Positions 7,801 to 15,186 of a DNA stretch of 19,425 nucleotides are shown one piece after another. Position 1 is the first letter of the stretch; every line of letters starts with the position of its first letter. The notes under the pieces are model-generated. The model did no database searches and was not told the DNA's origin. It was given only the letters and a program-made list of their open reading frames with translations. The DNA lies in the NCBI GenBank assembly GCA_964544305.1, contig CAZJAZ010000051.1, positions 1 through 19,425 of the forward strand, read 5' to 3'. Origin of the DNA: JAFDWI01 sp964544305 (GTDB lineage: Bacteria > Actinomycetota > Acidimicrobiia > Acidimicrobiales > Iamiaceae). The translations under genes were made by a program, and so were the position numbers.

Positions 7801-8001
7801 TCAGCTATCGGCGCAGGCGCTCAGCCCGAGGGCGCGCAGTTGATCGTTGGTCGCTTTAAAGGGATCGATGCTTGCGAAAATGGCATTGGCCTGATGGACG
7901 AAATCGGCTTTGGTCAGCGACGACGATGAGCTCGAACACCCCGAGGCATAGGTCATGTCGTCAATGAGAACGATGCCGAAAGGGACTTTGCAAGCTTGCA
8001 A
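7801..8001 (-). CDS. Short lipoprotein-like protein, possibly an eroded gene
   Basis: This 66-residue frame starts with TTG at 8001, 6 nt behind a perfect AAGGAG ribosome binding site. No ATG or GTG is available in frame before the upstream stop. It contains ASGC (19-22) followed by six serines and LTKADFVHQANAIF, which resembles the region just after the lipidated cysteine in small actinobacterial lipoproteins (Cys, Ser run, then KADF-x-x-x-ANAIC). The usual hydrophobic signal segment is nearly absent (only GIVLI) and the usual cysteine after ANAI is phenylalanine. The tail LRALGLSACADS looks like a family C-terminus. Taken together it could be a small real protein or a remnant with lost internal and N-terminal segments. 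I do not recognise a function. Confidence 0.4.
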   Translation of the reverse strand: MQACKVPFGIVLIDDMTYASGCSSSSSSLTKADFVHQANAIFASIDPFKATNDQLRALGLSACADS

Positions 8002-8042
8002 GAACGACTCCTTGGCGCTGGTAAATGGATTGGGGCGAGTTT

Positions 8043-8061
8043 ATCCGAATCTACTTCGGAT
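8043..8061. promoter_or_regulatory. Perfect 7-bp inverted repeat, candidate TetR operator
   Basis: ATCCGAA, TCTAC, TTCGGAT is a perfect palindrome with a 5-bp centre, 42 bp upstream of the TTG start at 8001. A minus-strand TAGATT inside it could serve as a -10 element. The same half-site occurs in the TetR/ABM-like intergenic region, so the TetR protein is the obvious candidate to bind it. Confidence 0.5.
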
Positions 8062-8158
8062 GTAAATAGGACCAAGTACACCACTGCATTGACGCCCTGT
8101 AGGCGAGGCCCGAAATCTTCCCTGTTCAGTTGTCGATCAAACTGTGGGTAGTCCCGCG

Positions 8159-8554
8159 TCAGTTGATGAGGCGAATGGTGCAGCGGGGCCCTGGTGCGCG
8201 GGCGAGGCGCCCGTCGACGGTGAGCAGGTCAGTAGTGAGTGCTTCGGCGAGGGCGATGTAACACGCATCGTAGGCGCCGATGTTGGATCGAAGTTCGGCG
8301 GCACGGCCAAGAAGATGTCGGGTCGGGACGCGGTTAAAAGGAAGCGCGATCAGGTGGCTGACCGCCTGGTCGAAACGTTCGTTGGTGAGCGTGTGATCGA
8401 TCCATCGTTTCCGGAGAACGGCCAGGGTTTCGACATCGATGAGATCGGGTGCAACGATCTCGTCTTCGTGGCTGAGTGCGGTGCGGGCGAGGATGCCGTC
8501 TACACCGTCGTCTCCGAGAACGTTGGCGAGCACGCCGGCATCGATCACGGTCAT
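8159..8554 (-). CDS. PIN-domain ribonuclease toxin (VapC-like), second pair
   Basis: The 131-residue protein is a PIN domain of normal length with all four acidic positions: D5 in TVIDAGVLANVL, E42 in LIDVETLAVLR, D96 in GAYDACYIALAE and D114 in LLTVDGRLA. The motif YDACYIALAEAL is typical of VapC proteins that pair with Arc/FitA-type antitoxins. It would act as an Mg2+-dependent endoribonuclease in the cytoplasm. The frame is open 34 codons further upstream, but that part overlaps the antitoxin gene, so ATG 8554, right before the first beta strand, is chosen. It lies 28 bp downstream of its antitoxin, in the same operon. Confidence 0.87.
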   Translation of the reverse strand: MTVIDAGVLANVLGDDGVDGILARTALSHEDEIVAPDLIDVETLAVLRKRWIDHTLTNERFDQAVSHLIALPFNRVPTRHLLGRAAELRSNIGAYDACYIALAEALTTDLLTVDGRLARAPGPRCTIRLIN

Positions 8555-8582
8555 CGCTGATTGTCGCTTGAGGCTGCGTGGT

Positions 8583-8813
8583 TCATTTGCGGTTGCGGGC
8601 GTCCGCGAGATCGTCGACTGCTGTGGCGAAACCGACCCGCCCATCGTGGAGAGCATCGATCTCGTCGAGGATCTCGTCGAGCGAACGGGTGCGGGCGAGT
8701 CGGGTGAGTTCGCATGTCAGATACTGCTGGAGCGACTGGTGCTGACGGCTCGCCTTTTCGTGCAGGGCAGAGTGGACTTCTTCGGGGACGTCACGCACGA
8801 GAATATTCGCCAT
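8583..8813 (-). CDS. Arc/FitA-type ribbon-helix-helix antitoxin, second pair
   Basis: This 76-residue protein starts MANILVRDVPEEVHSALHEK and continues with a second helix (SLQQYLTCELTRLA), the standard FitA/VapB ribbon-helix-helix. The tail (LDEILDEIDALHDGRVGF) is acidic, fitting a toxin-wrapping segment that fills the PIN active site. ATG 8813 is preferred over an open extension of 22 codons because the fold begins right there and CATAAT lies 6 nt before it. The gene is followed after 28 bp by the PIN toxin. Confidence 0.82.
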   Translation of the reverse strand: MANILVRDVPEEVHSALHEKASRQHQSLQQYLTCELTRLARTRSLDEILDEIDALHDGRVGFATAVDDLADARNRK

Positions 8814-8831
8814 GCTTGCATTATGCTTGCA
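8812..8831 (-). promoter_or_regulatory. Direct-repeat operator and leaderless promoter of the second pair
   Basis: ATGCTTGCA occurs at 8812-8820 and again at 8823-8831, an 11-bp period, about one helical turn. On the minus strand the -10-like CATAAT (8825-8820) sits between the copies and ends 6 nt before the ATG at 8813, and the start codon overlaps the proximal copy. Binding by the antitoxin would block the promoter; this is inferred from the antitoxin family. Confidence 0.55.
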
Positions 8832-9012
8832 CGACGGTTTCGAGGCAACCGGTTTCTTCACGAAGTGAACTGTTCCCACAAATGCATGGTTTCAAACATT
8901 CTGCGCGCCAATGGCATGGGGTCTTGCTTGATGGTGAGGGCGGTTGCCTTGTCGTTGGCAAGTCGGAGGTTGTTTTCAGATCCGAGCAGCGAGCCTTTAC
9001 CTGGCTCGTTTG

Positions 9013-9357
9013 TCAAAGCGTGCGGACGCGGAGTCCCCGCACCTTGTCGAAGTGCTTGCGGTTCCGTGTCGCCACCGAGAAGTGATGTTTCAGAGCGGTA
9101 GCGGCGATCAATGCGTCGGGCATCCGTATGTTGGTCTCGCGAACGATCCTGCCTGCGCGTTCCGCGATGGCACGATCAACGCCGTGCTCGGTGAACGGGC
9201 CGAGGAGTTGGATGACGAGGTTCGAAGCGCTGTTGCCCGCGAAGAGTTCGGCACGGGTCACGACCGAATAGTGCAGTCGATTCCGACCTGATTTGATGGG
9301 GTTCGCCCCTCGGAGATGATCGATGAAAATGTCGGTGTCTACGAGGATGTCAGCCAC
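9013..9357 (-). CDS. PIN-domain ribonuclease toxin (VapC-like), third pair
   Basis: The 114-residue PIN protein has D7 in ILVDTDIFIDHLRG, E37 in VTRAELFAG, D81 in RMPDALIAATAL and N99 in ATRNRKHF, a complete site for this VapC subgroup, which often ends in ATRNxxHF. GTG 9357 is chosen because it begins just before the first strand and overlaps the antitoxin end by 8 nt (GTGGCTGA), a tight translational coupling. The frame continues upstream through the antitoxin gene but without coding sense. It would act as an endoribonuclease, kept in check by the antitoxin encoded just upstream. Confidence 0.86.
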   Translation of the reverse strand: MADILVDTDIFIDHLRGANPIKSGRNRLHYSVVTRAELFAGNSASNLVIQLLGPFTEHGVDRAIAERAGRIVRETNIRMPDALIAATALKHHFSVATRNRKHFDKVRGLRVRTL

Positions 9358-9568
9358 GATGCCAATCGTCTCGTGACGGCACAGACGCATCAGGAGCTGC
9401 ACCGAACGTTGCACGAAGCGCTGCGTCCACATCGACGTCGTCGCCAAGGTATGCATCCAGGGCCCGCCGGATGACCGCAGCCATCGGGACGCCTTCAGCC
9501 GCGGTGACCTGGTCGATTCGTCGCCGCTGTTCTTCGGTCAGATAGACCTGTGTCCTCGTCGTCGACAT
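9350..9568 (-). CDS. Ribbon-helix-helix antitoxin, third pair
   Basis: This 72-residue protein starts MSTTRTQVYLTEEQRRRIDQ and continues AAEGVPMAAVIRRALDAYL, a clear CopG/MetJ-type ribbon-helix-helix (TQVYL strand, two helices). The C-terminal part (ALRATFGAAPDASVPSRDDW) carries the usual hydrophobic and acidic residues that contact the toxin. Start and promoter agree: ATG 9568, with a TATAAG -10 hexamer 8 nt upstream. The last 8 nt overlap the toxin start. Confidence 0.85.
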   Translation of the reverse strand: MSTTRTQVYLTEEQRRRIDQVTAAEGVPMAAVIRRALDAYLGDDVDVDAALRATFGAAPDASVPSRDDWHRG

Positions 9569-9587
9569 ACAGCAATCTTATACAGCA
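9567..9587 (-). promoter_or_regulatory. Direct-repeat operator and leaderless promoter of the third pair
   Basis: ATACAGCA is found at 9567-9574 and 9580-9587, spaced by 13 bp. The minus-strand -10 TATAAG (9582-9577) lies between the copies and the start codon at 9568 overlaps the proximal one. This is the same architecture as at the second pair, with a different repeat sequence. Confidence 0.55.
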
Positions 9588-9769
9588 TTTTGGAGATGTC
9601 AACGGTTCGACTTCCTTCACGATCGTCGTCCGCGCCACGGCCGACGGCCTCAGCTCCTGGCGTCAAAAAGCAGGCTGGGCTTCATCGCGATGCGAGGGGC
9701 AGGCGGGCCCGGTAATGATACGGGTTCCTTCTTCGCATCCTGAGGAGGGTGGAACATCGTTGGGCTGAT

Positions 9770-10921
9770 TCACAATTCGTCGAGCAGCACCTGGAGGATG
9801 CCTTCGGCACGCCACCGAAGCTGGCCGCGAGGCCCATTCGGTGCCGCTGTCAGAAAACCGGAGGCTTCCATGACCCGGAGCGCGCTGATGACTGCCGGAC
9901 GACTTCCTCCCAGGCGGTTCTCCACGGTGGCCGCGCTGAGCACCGGATTCTGGAAGGCAAGGTCAACGACCTGGTTGGCCAGGCCGCGCGTTTGTGCACC
10001 CACGACTGCCCGGTACTGTTCGCGTAAGTCGACCAGCTTGTTCGCGCGGCGCACTGCATCGGTCGCCTGTGTGGCGACGGCGTCGAGGAACAGGGCGAGC
10101 CAAATCTCGATGTCGCCACGTTCGCGCACGGCTTGGAGCGCCGCGTAGTAGGTGTCGCGTCGTGCTTCGAAGTACGGCGACAAGTAGAGCAGCGGTGCTG
10201 GTAGTCGGTCGCGAATGATGAGGAAGAAGACGATTAATAATCGTCCGAGTCGGCCGTTTCCATCCAGGAACGGGTGGATCGTCTCGAATTGATAGTGGAC
10301 CAGAGCCGCTTGGATCAGTGGCGGTAGGCGAGGTTGGGCGTGGATGAAGTTCTCCAAGTCACCGAGGAGGTCGATGAGCGCTTCGGGGGGTGGCGGCACG
10401 AACGCGGCGGTCTCGATGGTTGCGCCGGATGCACCGATCCAGTTCTGTGTGGTGCGCAGTTCGCCGGGTCGGCGTTCGCGACCGCGGACTCCGTCAAGGA
10501 GGATGCCGTGAAGTTCACGAATTAGTCGGACGCTCAGAGGTAATTCGGCGAGGCGTTGCAGCCCATGCTCCATGGCGCGGATGTAGTTGATGACCTCTTC
10601 AATGTCGGCGTTATAGGGCGCGTCGGTCGCCTCCGCGTCGAAAATGTCGGTGAGTGATGCCTGGGTGCCTTCTATGCGGGTCGACGACACGGCTTCCCGG
10701 CGAAGGTAGGGGTTAACGAGCAGGTGGGGATCGGGAAGAAGGCGGCCCGCACCGGCGAGATGCCCGAGGGCGGCCTCGGCGTCGGCGAGCTTGAGCACGT
10801 TATGCTCGGAGATGGGCACGGTCCGCGGGATTGGGTTCGGGTAGTAGGCGACGTAGCCAACCGGCCCCATTGTCCGGCGCGGCGCGCCGAAAGGGGTGAC
10901 GTCGTACCGGTCGATTTCCAT
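9770..10921 (-). CDS. Class II Fic-family adenylyltransferase with C-terminal winged helix
   Basis: The 383-residue protein has the Fic motif HPFLDGNGRLGR (216-227) with its catalytic histidine H216, the phosphate-binding DGNGR, and the second arginine R227. An N-terminal inhibitory motif SSTRIEG (79-85; S/TxxxE[G/N], key glutamate E84) lies before the Fic core, which defines class II, self-inhibited Fic proteins. The C-terminal part (about 315-372, VENRLGGSRPAVISALRVME) is a winged-helix DNA-binding domain. Known relatives transfer AMP from ATP to a hydroxyl of a target protein; the target is unknown. The gene is preceded by a strong palindrome at its promoter, so autoregulation by the wHTH domain is likely. 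The start ATG 10921 has a TAGGAT -10 hexamer 6 nt upstream. Confidence 0.92.
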   Translation of the reverse strand: MEIDRYDVTPFGAPRRTMGPVGYVAYYPNPIPRTVPISEHNVLKLADAEAALGHLAGAGRLLPDPHLLVNPYLRREAVSSTRIEGTQASLTDIFDAEATDAPYNADIEEVINYIRAMEHGLQRLAELPLSVRLIRELHGILLDGVRGRERRPGELRTTQNWIGASGATIETAAFVPPPPEALIDLLGDLENFIHAQPRLPPLIQAALVHYQFETIHPFLDGNGRLGRLLIVFFLIIRDRLPAPLLYLSPYFEARRDTYYAALQAVRERGDIEIWLALFLDAVATQATDAVRRANKLVDLREQYRAVVGAQTRGLANQVVDLAFQNPVLSAATVENRLGGSRPAVISALRVMEASGFLTAAPNGPRGQLRWRAEGILQVLLDEL

Positions 10922-10927
10922 GCAACG

Positions 10928-10933
10928 ATCCTA
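10928..10933 (-). promoter_or_regulatory. -10 hexamer of the fic gene (leaderless type)
   Basis: TAGGAT on the minus strand ends 6 nt before ATG 10921. The palindrome at 10937-10972 occupies the adjacent upstream side including the -35 position, so occupancy would block transcription. Confidence 0.45.
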
Positions 10934-10936
10934 GGT

Positions 10937-10996
10937 CGACCATTAAGAAATGTGGTGATTTCTTAATGGTCGCGGCTCGACCAGTAAGAAATGTTG
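10937..10996. promoter_or_regulatory. Palindrome plus third half-site: fic operator
   Basis: CGACCATTAAGAAAT (10937-10951) and its exact reverse complement (10958-10972) make a 15-bp inverted repeat with the spacer GTGGTG. A third, nearly identical half-site CGACCAGTAAGAAAT follows at 10978-10992 (one mismatch) in the same orientation as the first. No T-run follows, so it is not a terminator. With three half-sites right upstream of the fic -10, cooperative repressor binding is likely; the Fic wHTH domain is the natural candidate. Confidence 0.6.
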
Positions 10997-11383
10997 CGAG
11001 TCGAATCTGACGTATTCACACAGAGCGCGACGAGCGACCAGGCGGTCTTTGATCGAGCGACGATTCGTATACGCCTCGCCAATGACACTTGTCCCAGCCA
11101 TTCGAACTCAACGTTGCCCGACCGCCTTGTAGGGGACACCTCCAGCGGTGACGCGACTTCGAAGTGAGACCCTTGCGTAGTTTGGTCGGGCTCACGATTT
11201 CGTGGCATTGCTCACTGATGCGGCTCAATGAGCGTCAATCCGGGTTGGCATTCCCACGTCAATTGATTCCGAGATCGTCGTCCACGTGTTCCCGTTGACC
11301 CGTGCGGAACGCGCCGGGGGTGTCGCTGCATATCTCGGCGAACGCCAGGATCACCCAGTCACAGATCTTGGGCTTGCAAGCGA

Positions 11384-14300
11384 TCAGGAAGTAACCAATT
11401 GCATCAATTGCGAGTAGTCGGTGACGACGTCGTAGGTGACGTCGTCTGTGCTCGTCGAGTTGAGCGAAGCGAAGAATTTACGTGCACACTCGATCTTTGC
11501 CGCTTCAACTCCGCTTAGTTGGAGTGACGAAAGTGAGCCTTTCGTTTCGGCCACGAAGTACACGTGCTTCACGCTGCCTTCGGTGAATGCGATGGCCCAG
11601 TCGGGGTTGTAATCACCGACCGGAGTTGGAATGAAAAACCCTCCGGGCAACTTTGCGTAGACGGCAACCTCGCTGCTTTTGTCAAGTTGTTCAACGAATT
11701 CCCGCTCAACGTTTGAGTCGGTTACGACGTGGTCGTAGATGTGGCGTTGCAGCGGTTTGTCTGCGGGCCATAACGGTTGCCGGGTTTGGTTTTCGGTGAA
11801 AATTGCCGAGTCGAAGCTCTCACCGATCGTGTCGTATACAAGATGTTCAACGATCGCGGTGGCCTTTTGTTCATTGATGAGCCGGGCGCACTCGGTGATG
11901 AACTGTTCGGGGTTCTGCCGGAACTGTGCGAACGTTCCCGGTGCGATGCCTCCAAGAATCTTGCGTGCGGTGCGCCTGGTCAGCAGAGTTTTCTCGGCGA
12001 TCTCCCCAATGAGGTCGTAGCGGACTTGCGAGCCAGCGCTGATCGTCTCGGTGGTCGTTGAAATGCTCGTTTGACCAAAACCGGTCCCCTTCGCAAGGTC
12101 GACGGCCTCGATAGTCTCGTGCTGGCTTCCAGCCTGGACGACGTAGTGCAACTTGTCGACCACAAGGTGCTTGTCGATCGCATGGGCGCATTTGTCGATT
12201 AGCTCGTCAGAATCGAAGTCGACCTGGTACACGGCTCTGTGGTTGATTCGCATCCAAAGCGCCTGGAATTCTTTGCGATCCAGGTTGTCGTTGGGCTCAA
12301 GCTTCTTAAGTTTGCGGTCGTCGTCGGGTGGTGGAAGCTCCGTGTCGAGCGCGTCGATGAGTGCTGCGACCTCGTAGAAGTGGGGTTGCAGTTCGGCGGG
12401 CATGTCGGGGATCGTGGAGAGTTGATCGCGGTTTCGCCACTCGTCCGTTAGCTCGAAGTCGTAGTCGATGAAGTCATGTTTGGTGAGCCACTGGATGAGC
12501 TTCTTGGCTTGTTCTTCGGTTATCTCGTGTCGCTCACCGGTGGCTGCATCGGTGACATGACGCCCTTGAAAAAACTCGAACGTGGCTTTGCGGGGTCGGG
12601 CCGACAGCGACGAGCTGATTTCTTTCTGCAATCCGGTTACAAATTCGCTATAGGACTCGTCGGTTACCACACATAACTCGTTTATTTCATGTACCCGTTC
12701 ACCGACCGATGCAGCATCCATCCGTTCACCGTTCTGGTTCACCGCGATGCGTAAGCCCCGTCCAACTTCTTGTCGGCGGGAGATGGTGTTGTCGGATTTC
12801 TTAAGCATGCCCATGACGAACACGTTCGGGTTATCCCAACCTTCACGTAACGCCGAGTGCGAGAAAATGAACCGAACAGGTTCATCGAGCGACAGCAGGC
12901 GTTCTTTGTCTTTGAGGATCAGGTCATATGCGTCGACGTCTTTGGATTCACCTTTGGTGTCGCCGGTTTTGGAGATGTCACCGTCGACGATATGGGAGCT
13001 TTTCTTGTCGATGGAGAAGTAGCCTTCGTGCACGGCGTTGACACTGTCACGGTTCAGGTATGCGGTGTAGTCAGGATCGAGCGGTAGCTCACCAAGCATT
13101 TCGTCTCGAATTGCGACGTATTCTTCTTCGAATATTCGGGCATAGATTCCAAGTGTGTCGTCTCTGGCGTAGTCGCGGTATTTGACGACCTCATCGATGA
13201 AAAATAGCGACAGAATCTTGATGCCCGAGGCGAAAAGGTCGCGCTCTTTGTCCATGTGAGCGCGAATGACCTCCCGGATCTGGATGCGCCGCTTGGTTTC
13301 TTCGGTGACATCAGTGTCCGCGAGTTGGCCAGCCACAACCGTATTGCCGTTGCCGAGTTCAATGACGTTGCGGTTGACATCAACGTCGGTGACGATCAAG
13401 CCCTTGTAAGCCTCGACGCCGCTCGACAAGTCGTGAAGATTTGTTCCCTTGCTCACCCAGCGAACGAGCCGTTTGATCGGGCCAGTCTTGGTTTGCACTT
13501 CAAGTTCGACTCTGGCTCTAGGCGTTGAGCCTTTGACGATCTCGATGGTATCCACGTACAGATACGCGCTGGTTCCAGCAAGGCCTTTCACGGTGATGCC
13601 GCGCACCGCAATACGTTTGACGAGCTTCTGGTTGTAGGCGTCAAGTGCGTCAAGACGGTGCACTTTGTCATGGTTGACCCTGTGAGTCGCCGAGTAACGC
13701 AGCACGGCAAGCGCGTTGAACTCGCCGAGCGCCGCGAGGGATTTGTCTCCCCCGATTTTCTGGGGCTCGTCGATGATGACGATCGGTCGGTTCGCTTTGA
13801 TCACGTCGATCGGTCGGCGTGATTGAAAGTCGTCGAGCTCGTCGTAGATGCGGCGTTGGTCTTTGCCCCGCGCGTTGAACGCCTGGATGTTGATGATCAT
13901 CACCTGCACCCCGGCGTTTGCGCTGAACCCTTCGAGCTCGTGGAGTTGGCTTGAGTTGTAGATGAACGTACGGGGCTTGGTGCCGTAGGCCGCCTGGAAA
14001 TGCTCGGCGGTCACGTCGAATGATTTTTTGACACCTTCTCGAATGGCAACTGAGGGTACGACGACGATGTACTTGGACCACCCGTAGCGCTTGTGCATCT
14101 CCATGATCGTTTTGATGTACACGTAGGTTTTGCCAGTGCCGGTTTCCATCTCGACGTCGAGGTTTGGTGTGCCAGGTGCCGAGGCTTTGCTGGTGGCGAG
14201 CTTGGTTGAGCGGGGCAGCCGCCGTGCGTGCTGAACTTTGTTGAGGTTCTCGACAAGCGCGTCGGTGGTCAATTCGATGTCGGCGTTGCGCAGCCCGGCG

Positions 14301-14467
14301 TCAGGTGTCTCGTTCGGTACAAAGATCTGGCCTGGGGCGGCTGGCTTAGCTTTGCCGGGATCGATCCGGTAGCTGACGCCATCGATTCGAGGCTGACCGG
14401 CGAACACATCGACGACCGCGTCGACCGCGTCTGTTTGATACTGCTGCACCTTGAACTGGAGCTTCAT
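11384..14467 (-). CDS. res: Type III restriction enzyme, Res (helicase-endonuclease) subunit
   Basis: The 1027-residue protein starts MKLQFKVQQYQTDAVDAVVD (Q-motif-like lead). SF2 motifs follow: Walker A METGTGKT (107-114), DEPQ (233-236), SATHR in motif III position, and QEVGRGLRI as motif VI. The C-terminus carries a PD-(D/E)xK nuclease: D956 in DYNPDW and E974-T-K976 in FVAETKG. Its length is normal for Res. Known Res subunits form a complex with Mod, hydrolyse ATP, and cut unmodified DNA about 25-27 bp from the recognition site when two head-to-head sites are engaged. Both ATPase and nuclease residues are intact. The start ATG overlaps by four nt (ATGA) the stop of a short upstream frame, indicating translational coupling. 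mod lies about 3 kb upstream on the same strand, with accessory genes between. Confidence 0.92.
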   Translation of the reverse strand: MKLQFKVQQYQTDAVDAVVDVFAGQPRIDGVSYRIDPGKAKPAAPGQIFVPNETPDAGLRNADIELTTDALVENLNKVQHARRLPRSTKLATSKASAPGTPNLDVEMETGTGKTYVYIKTIMEMHKRYGWSKYIVVVPSVAIREGVKKSFDVTAEHFQAAYGTKPRTFIYNSSQLHELEGFSANAGVQVMIINIQAFNARGKDQRRIYDELDDFQSRRPIDVIKANRPIVIIDEPQKIGGDKSLAALGEFNALAVLRYSATHRVNHDKVHRLDALDAYNQKLVKRIAVRGITVKGLAGTSAYLYVDTIEIVKGSTPRARVELEVQTKTGPIKRLVRWVSKGTNLHDLSSGVEAYKGLIVTDVDVNRNVIELGNGNTVVAGQLADTDVTEETKRRIQIREVIRAHMDKERDLFASGIKILSLFFIDEVVKYRDYARDDTLGIYARIFEEEYVAIRDEMLGELPLDPDYTAYLNRDSVNAVHEGYFSIDKKSSHIVDGDISKTGDTKGESKDVDAYDLILKDKERLLSLDEPVRFIFSHSALREGWDNPNVFVMGMLKKSDNTISRRQEVGRGLRIAVNQNGERMDAASVGERVHEINELCVVTDESYSEFVTGLQKEISSSLSARPRKATFEFFQGRHVTDAATGERHEITEEQAKKLIQWLTKHDFIDYDFELTDEWRNRDQLSTIPDMPAELQPHFYEVAALIDALDTELPPPDDDRKLKKLEPNDNLDRKEFQALWMRINHRAVYQVDFDSDELIDKCAHAIDKHLVVDKLHYVVQAGSQHETIEAVDLAKGTGFGQTSISTTTETISAGSQVRYDLIGEIAEKTLLTRRTARKILGGIAPGTFAQFRQNPEQFITECARLINEQKATAIVEHLVYDTIGESFDSAIFTENQTRQPLWPADKPLQRHIYDHVVTDSNVEREFVEQLDKSSEVAVYAKLPGGFFIPTPVGDYNPDWAIAFTEGSVKHVYFVAETKGSLSSLQLSGVEAAKIECARKFFASLNSTSTDDVTYDVVTDYSQLMQLVTS

Positions 14468-14659
14468 TTGTCGGCCTTCATTTTCGTCTCCGGGTCGAGC
14501 CCGTACAGACTACGTGCGAATCGGGCATGTCGCGGTTCAGTAGTTCGACGTGATGCAGGAATACCAGGATCACGAAGCCATGGCCCCGAAGTTCTCGCGC
14601 CCGAGGATGTCGCTTGGAATTCGTATGTTTGCATCGGTTTGAAGAACCCGATGACTCAT
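14464..14659 (-). pseudogene. Short open frames upstream of res; small gene, possibly frameshifted
   Basis: Two overlapping short frames lie in the 218-bp gap before res. One starts with ATG 14659 (MSHRVLQTDANIRIPSDILG, then RENFGAMAS) and stops at 14570 after 29 residues. The other starts with ATG 14634, runs 56 residues and ends in RFARSLYGLDPETKMKADK, its TGA (14464-14466) overlapping the res ATG as ATGA. GC-rich third positions mark the first half of the first frame and the end of the second, with a third frame best in between. This fits one small ancestral gene of about 60 residues broken by frameshifts, or one intact 56-residue ORF kept to couple res translation. No family is recognised. 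The reading is tentative. Confidence 0.4.
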
Positions 14660-14685
14660 GCAATCTGGTTTCTGTCGCATGCTGA

Positions 14686-15186
14686 TCAAAGCATTTGGAT
14701 GATTTCAATCGTTGGGTTCGCTTCAAGAGCCATCTCGGTAATCACATCACGGTGACATCGTTGGTGGTCGCGTTCGAAACACAACACAGCGATCCGTTCG
14801 TTGGATGCCAGATCAACAAGTCGTTTGAGTGCGTCGCCAGAACCATTTAAAAGGATTGTGCGCATGCGTGCACGACCTTCTGTTCCGTCGCCGGTGCGAA
14901 AAGAATCCCGATTATCGGGCGGGTTACCAAGGTCCTTTTCGTGTACGTAGTTGATTCCGGCATGGCTCAGTGTTTCTGATAGGCGACGCCGCGAGAATCC
15001 CGCCTTTCGGCTGATGGCGTTTAGCCGCACATCGACCAACGTCGTCACTCGAGAGCCGATGAGCCGTTCTATGAGCGCGTCGATGGTGAGCCCTTCGTAT
15101 CCGACACTGTAGATGCGGCCTGCCATCTTTCGATCGTTACCGAGTAGGGGCGCGCGCTCCAAGCCGTGACGGCCGATTGCGTTCAT
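14686..15186 (-). CDS. DUF488-family protein
   Basis: The 166-residue protein has the marks of DUF488: RIYSVGYEGLTIDALIERL (24-42), TLVDVRLNAISRKAGFSRRR (49-68), GINYVHEKDLGNP (77-89) and the C-terminal VLCFERDHQRCHR (134-146) with C136, E138 and the C144-H145-R146 triplet. DUF488 has no firmly established activity; the conserved Cys/His/Arg residues suggest a catalytic or ligand site. The start ATG 15186 overlaps by 4 nt (ATGA) the stop of the upstream gene, so the two proteins are coupled; an internal ATG at residue 21 lies just before the conserved part. It lies inside the type III restriction-modification locus, between mod and res. Confidence 0.85.
   Translation of the reverse strand: MNAIGRHGLERAPLLGNDRKMAGRIYSVGYEGLTIDALIERLIGSRVTTLVDVRLNAISRKAGFSRRRLSETLSHAGINYVHEKDLGNPPDNRDSFRTGDGTEGRARMRTILLNGSGDALKRLVDLASNERIAVLCFERDHQRCHRDVITEMALEANPTIEIIQML

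Larger units (their letters stand above)
10922..11383. other. Intergenic stretch between res and fic
   Basis: This 462-bp stretch holds the Fic promoter and operator (10928-10996). I see no complete gene in the rest. From the res stop on, a minus-strand frame stays open to a TGA at 11259 with GC-rich third positions (for example KICDWVILAFAEICSDTPGA) but has no start codon of its own, so it looks like a coding remnant in another frame. No tRNA, transposase or clear terminator was seen. A minus-strand open stretch at 11208-10963 has no family features. Confidence 0.6.
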
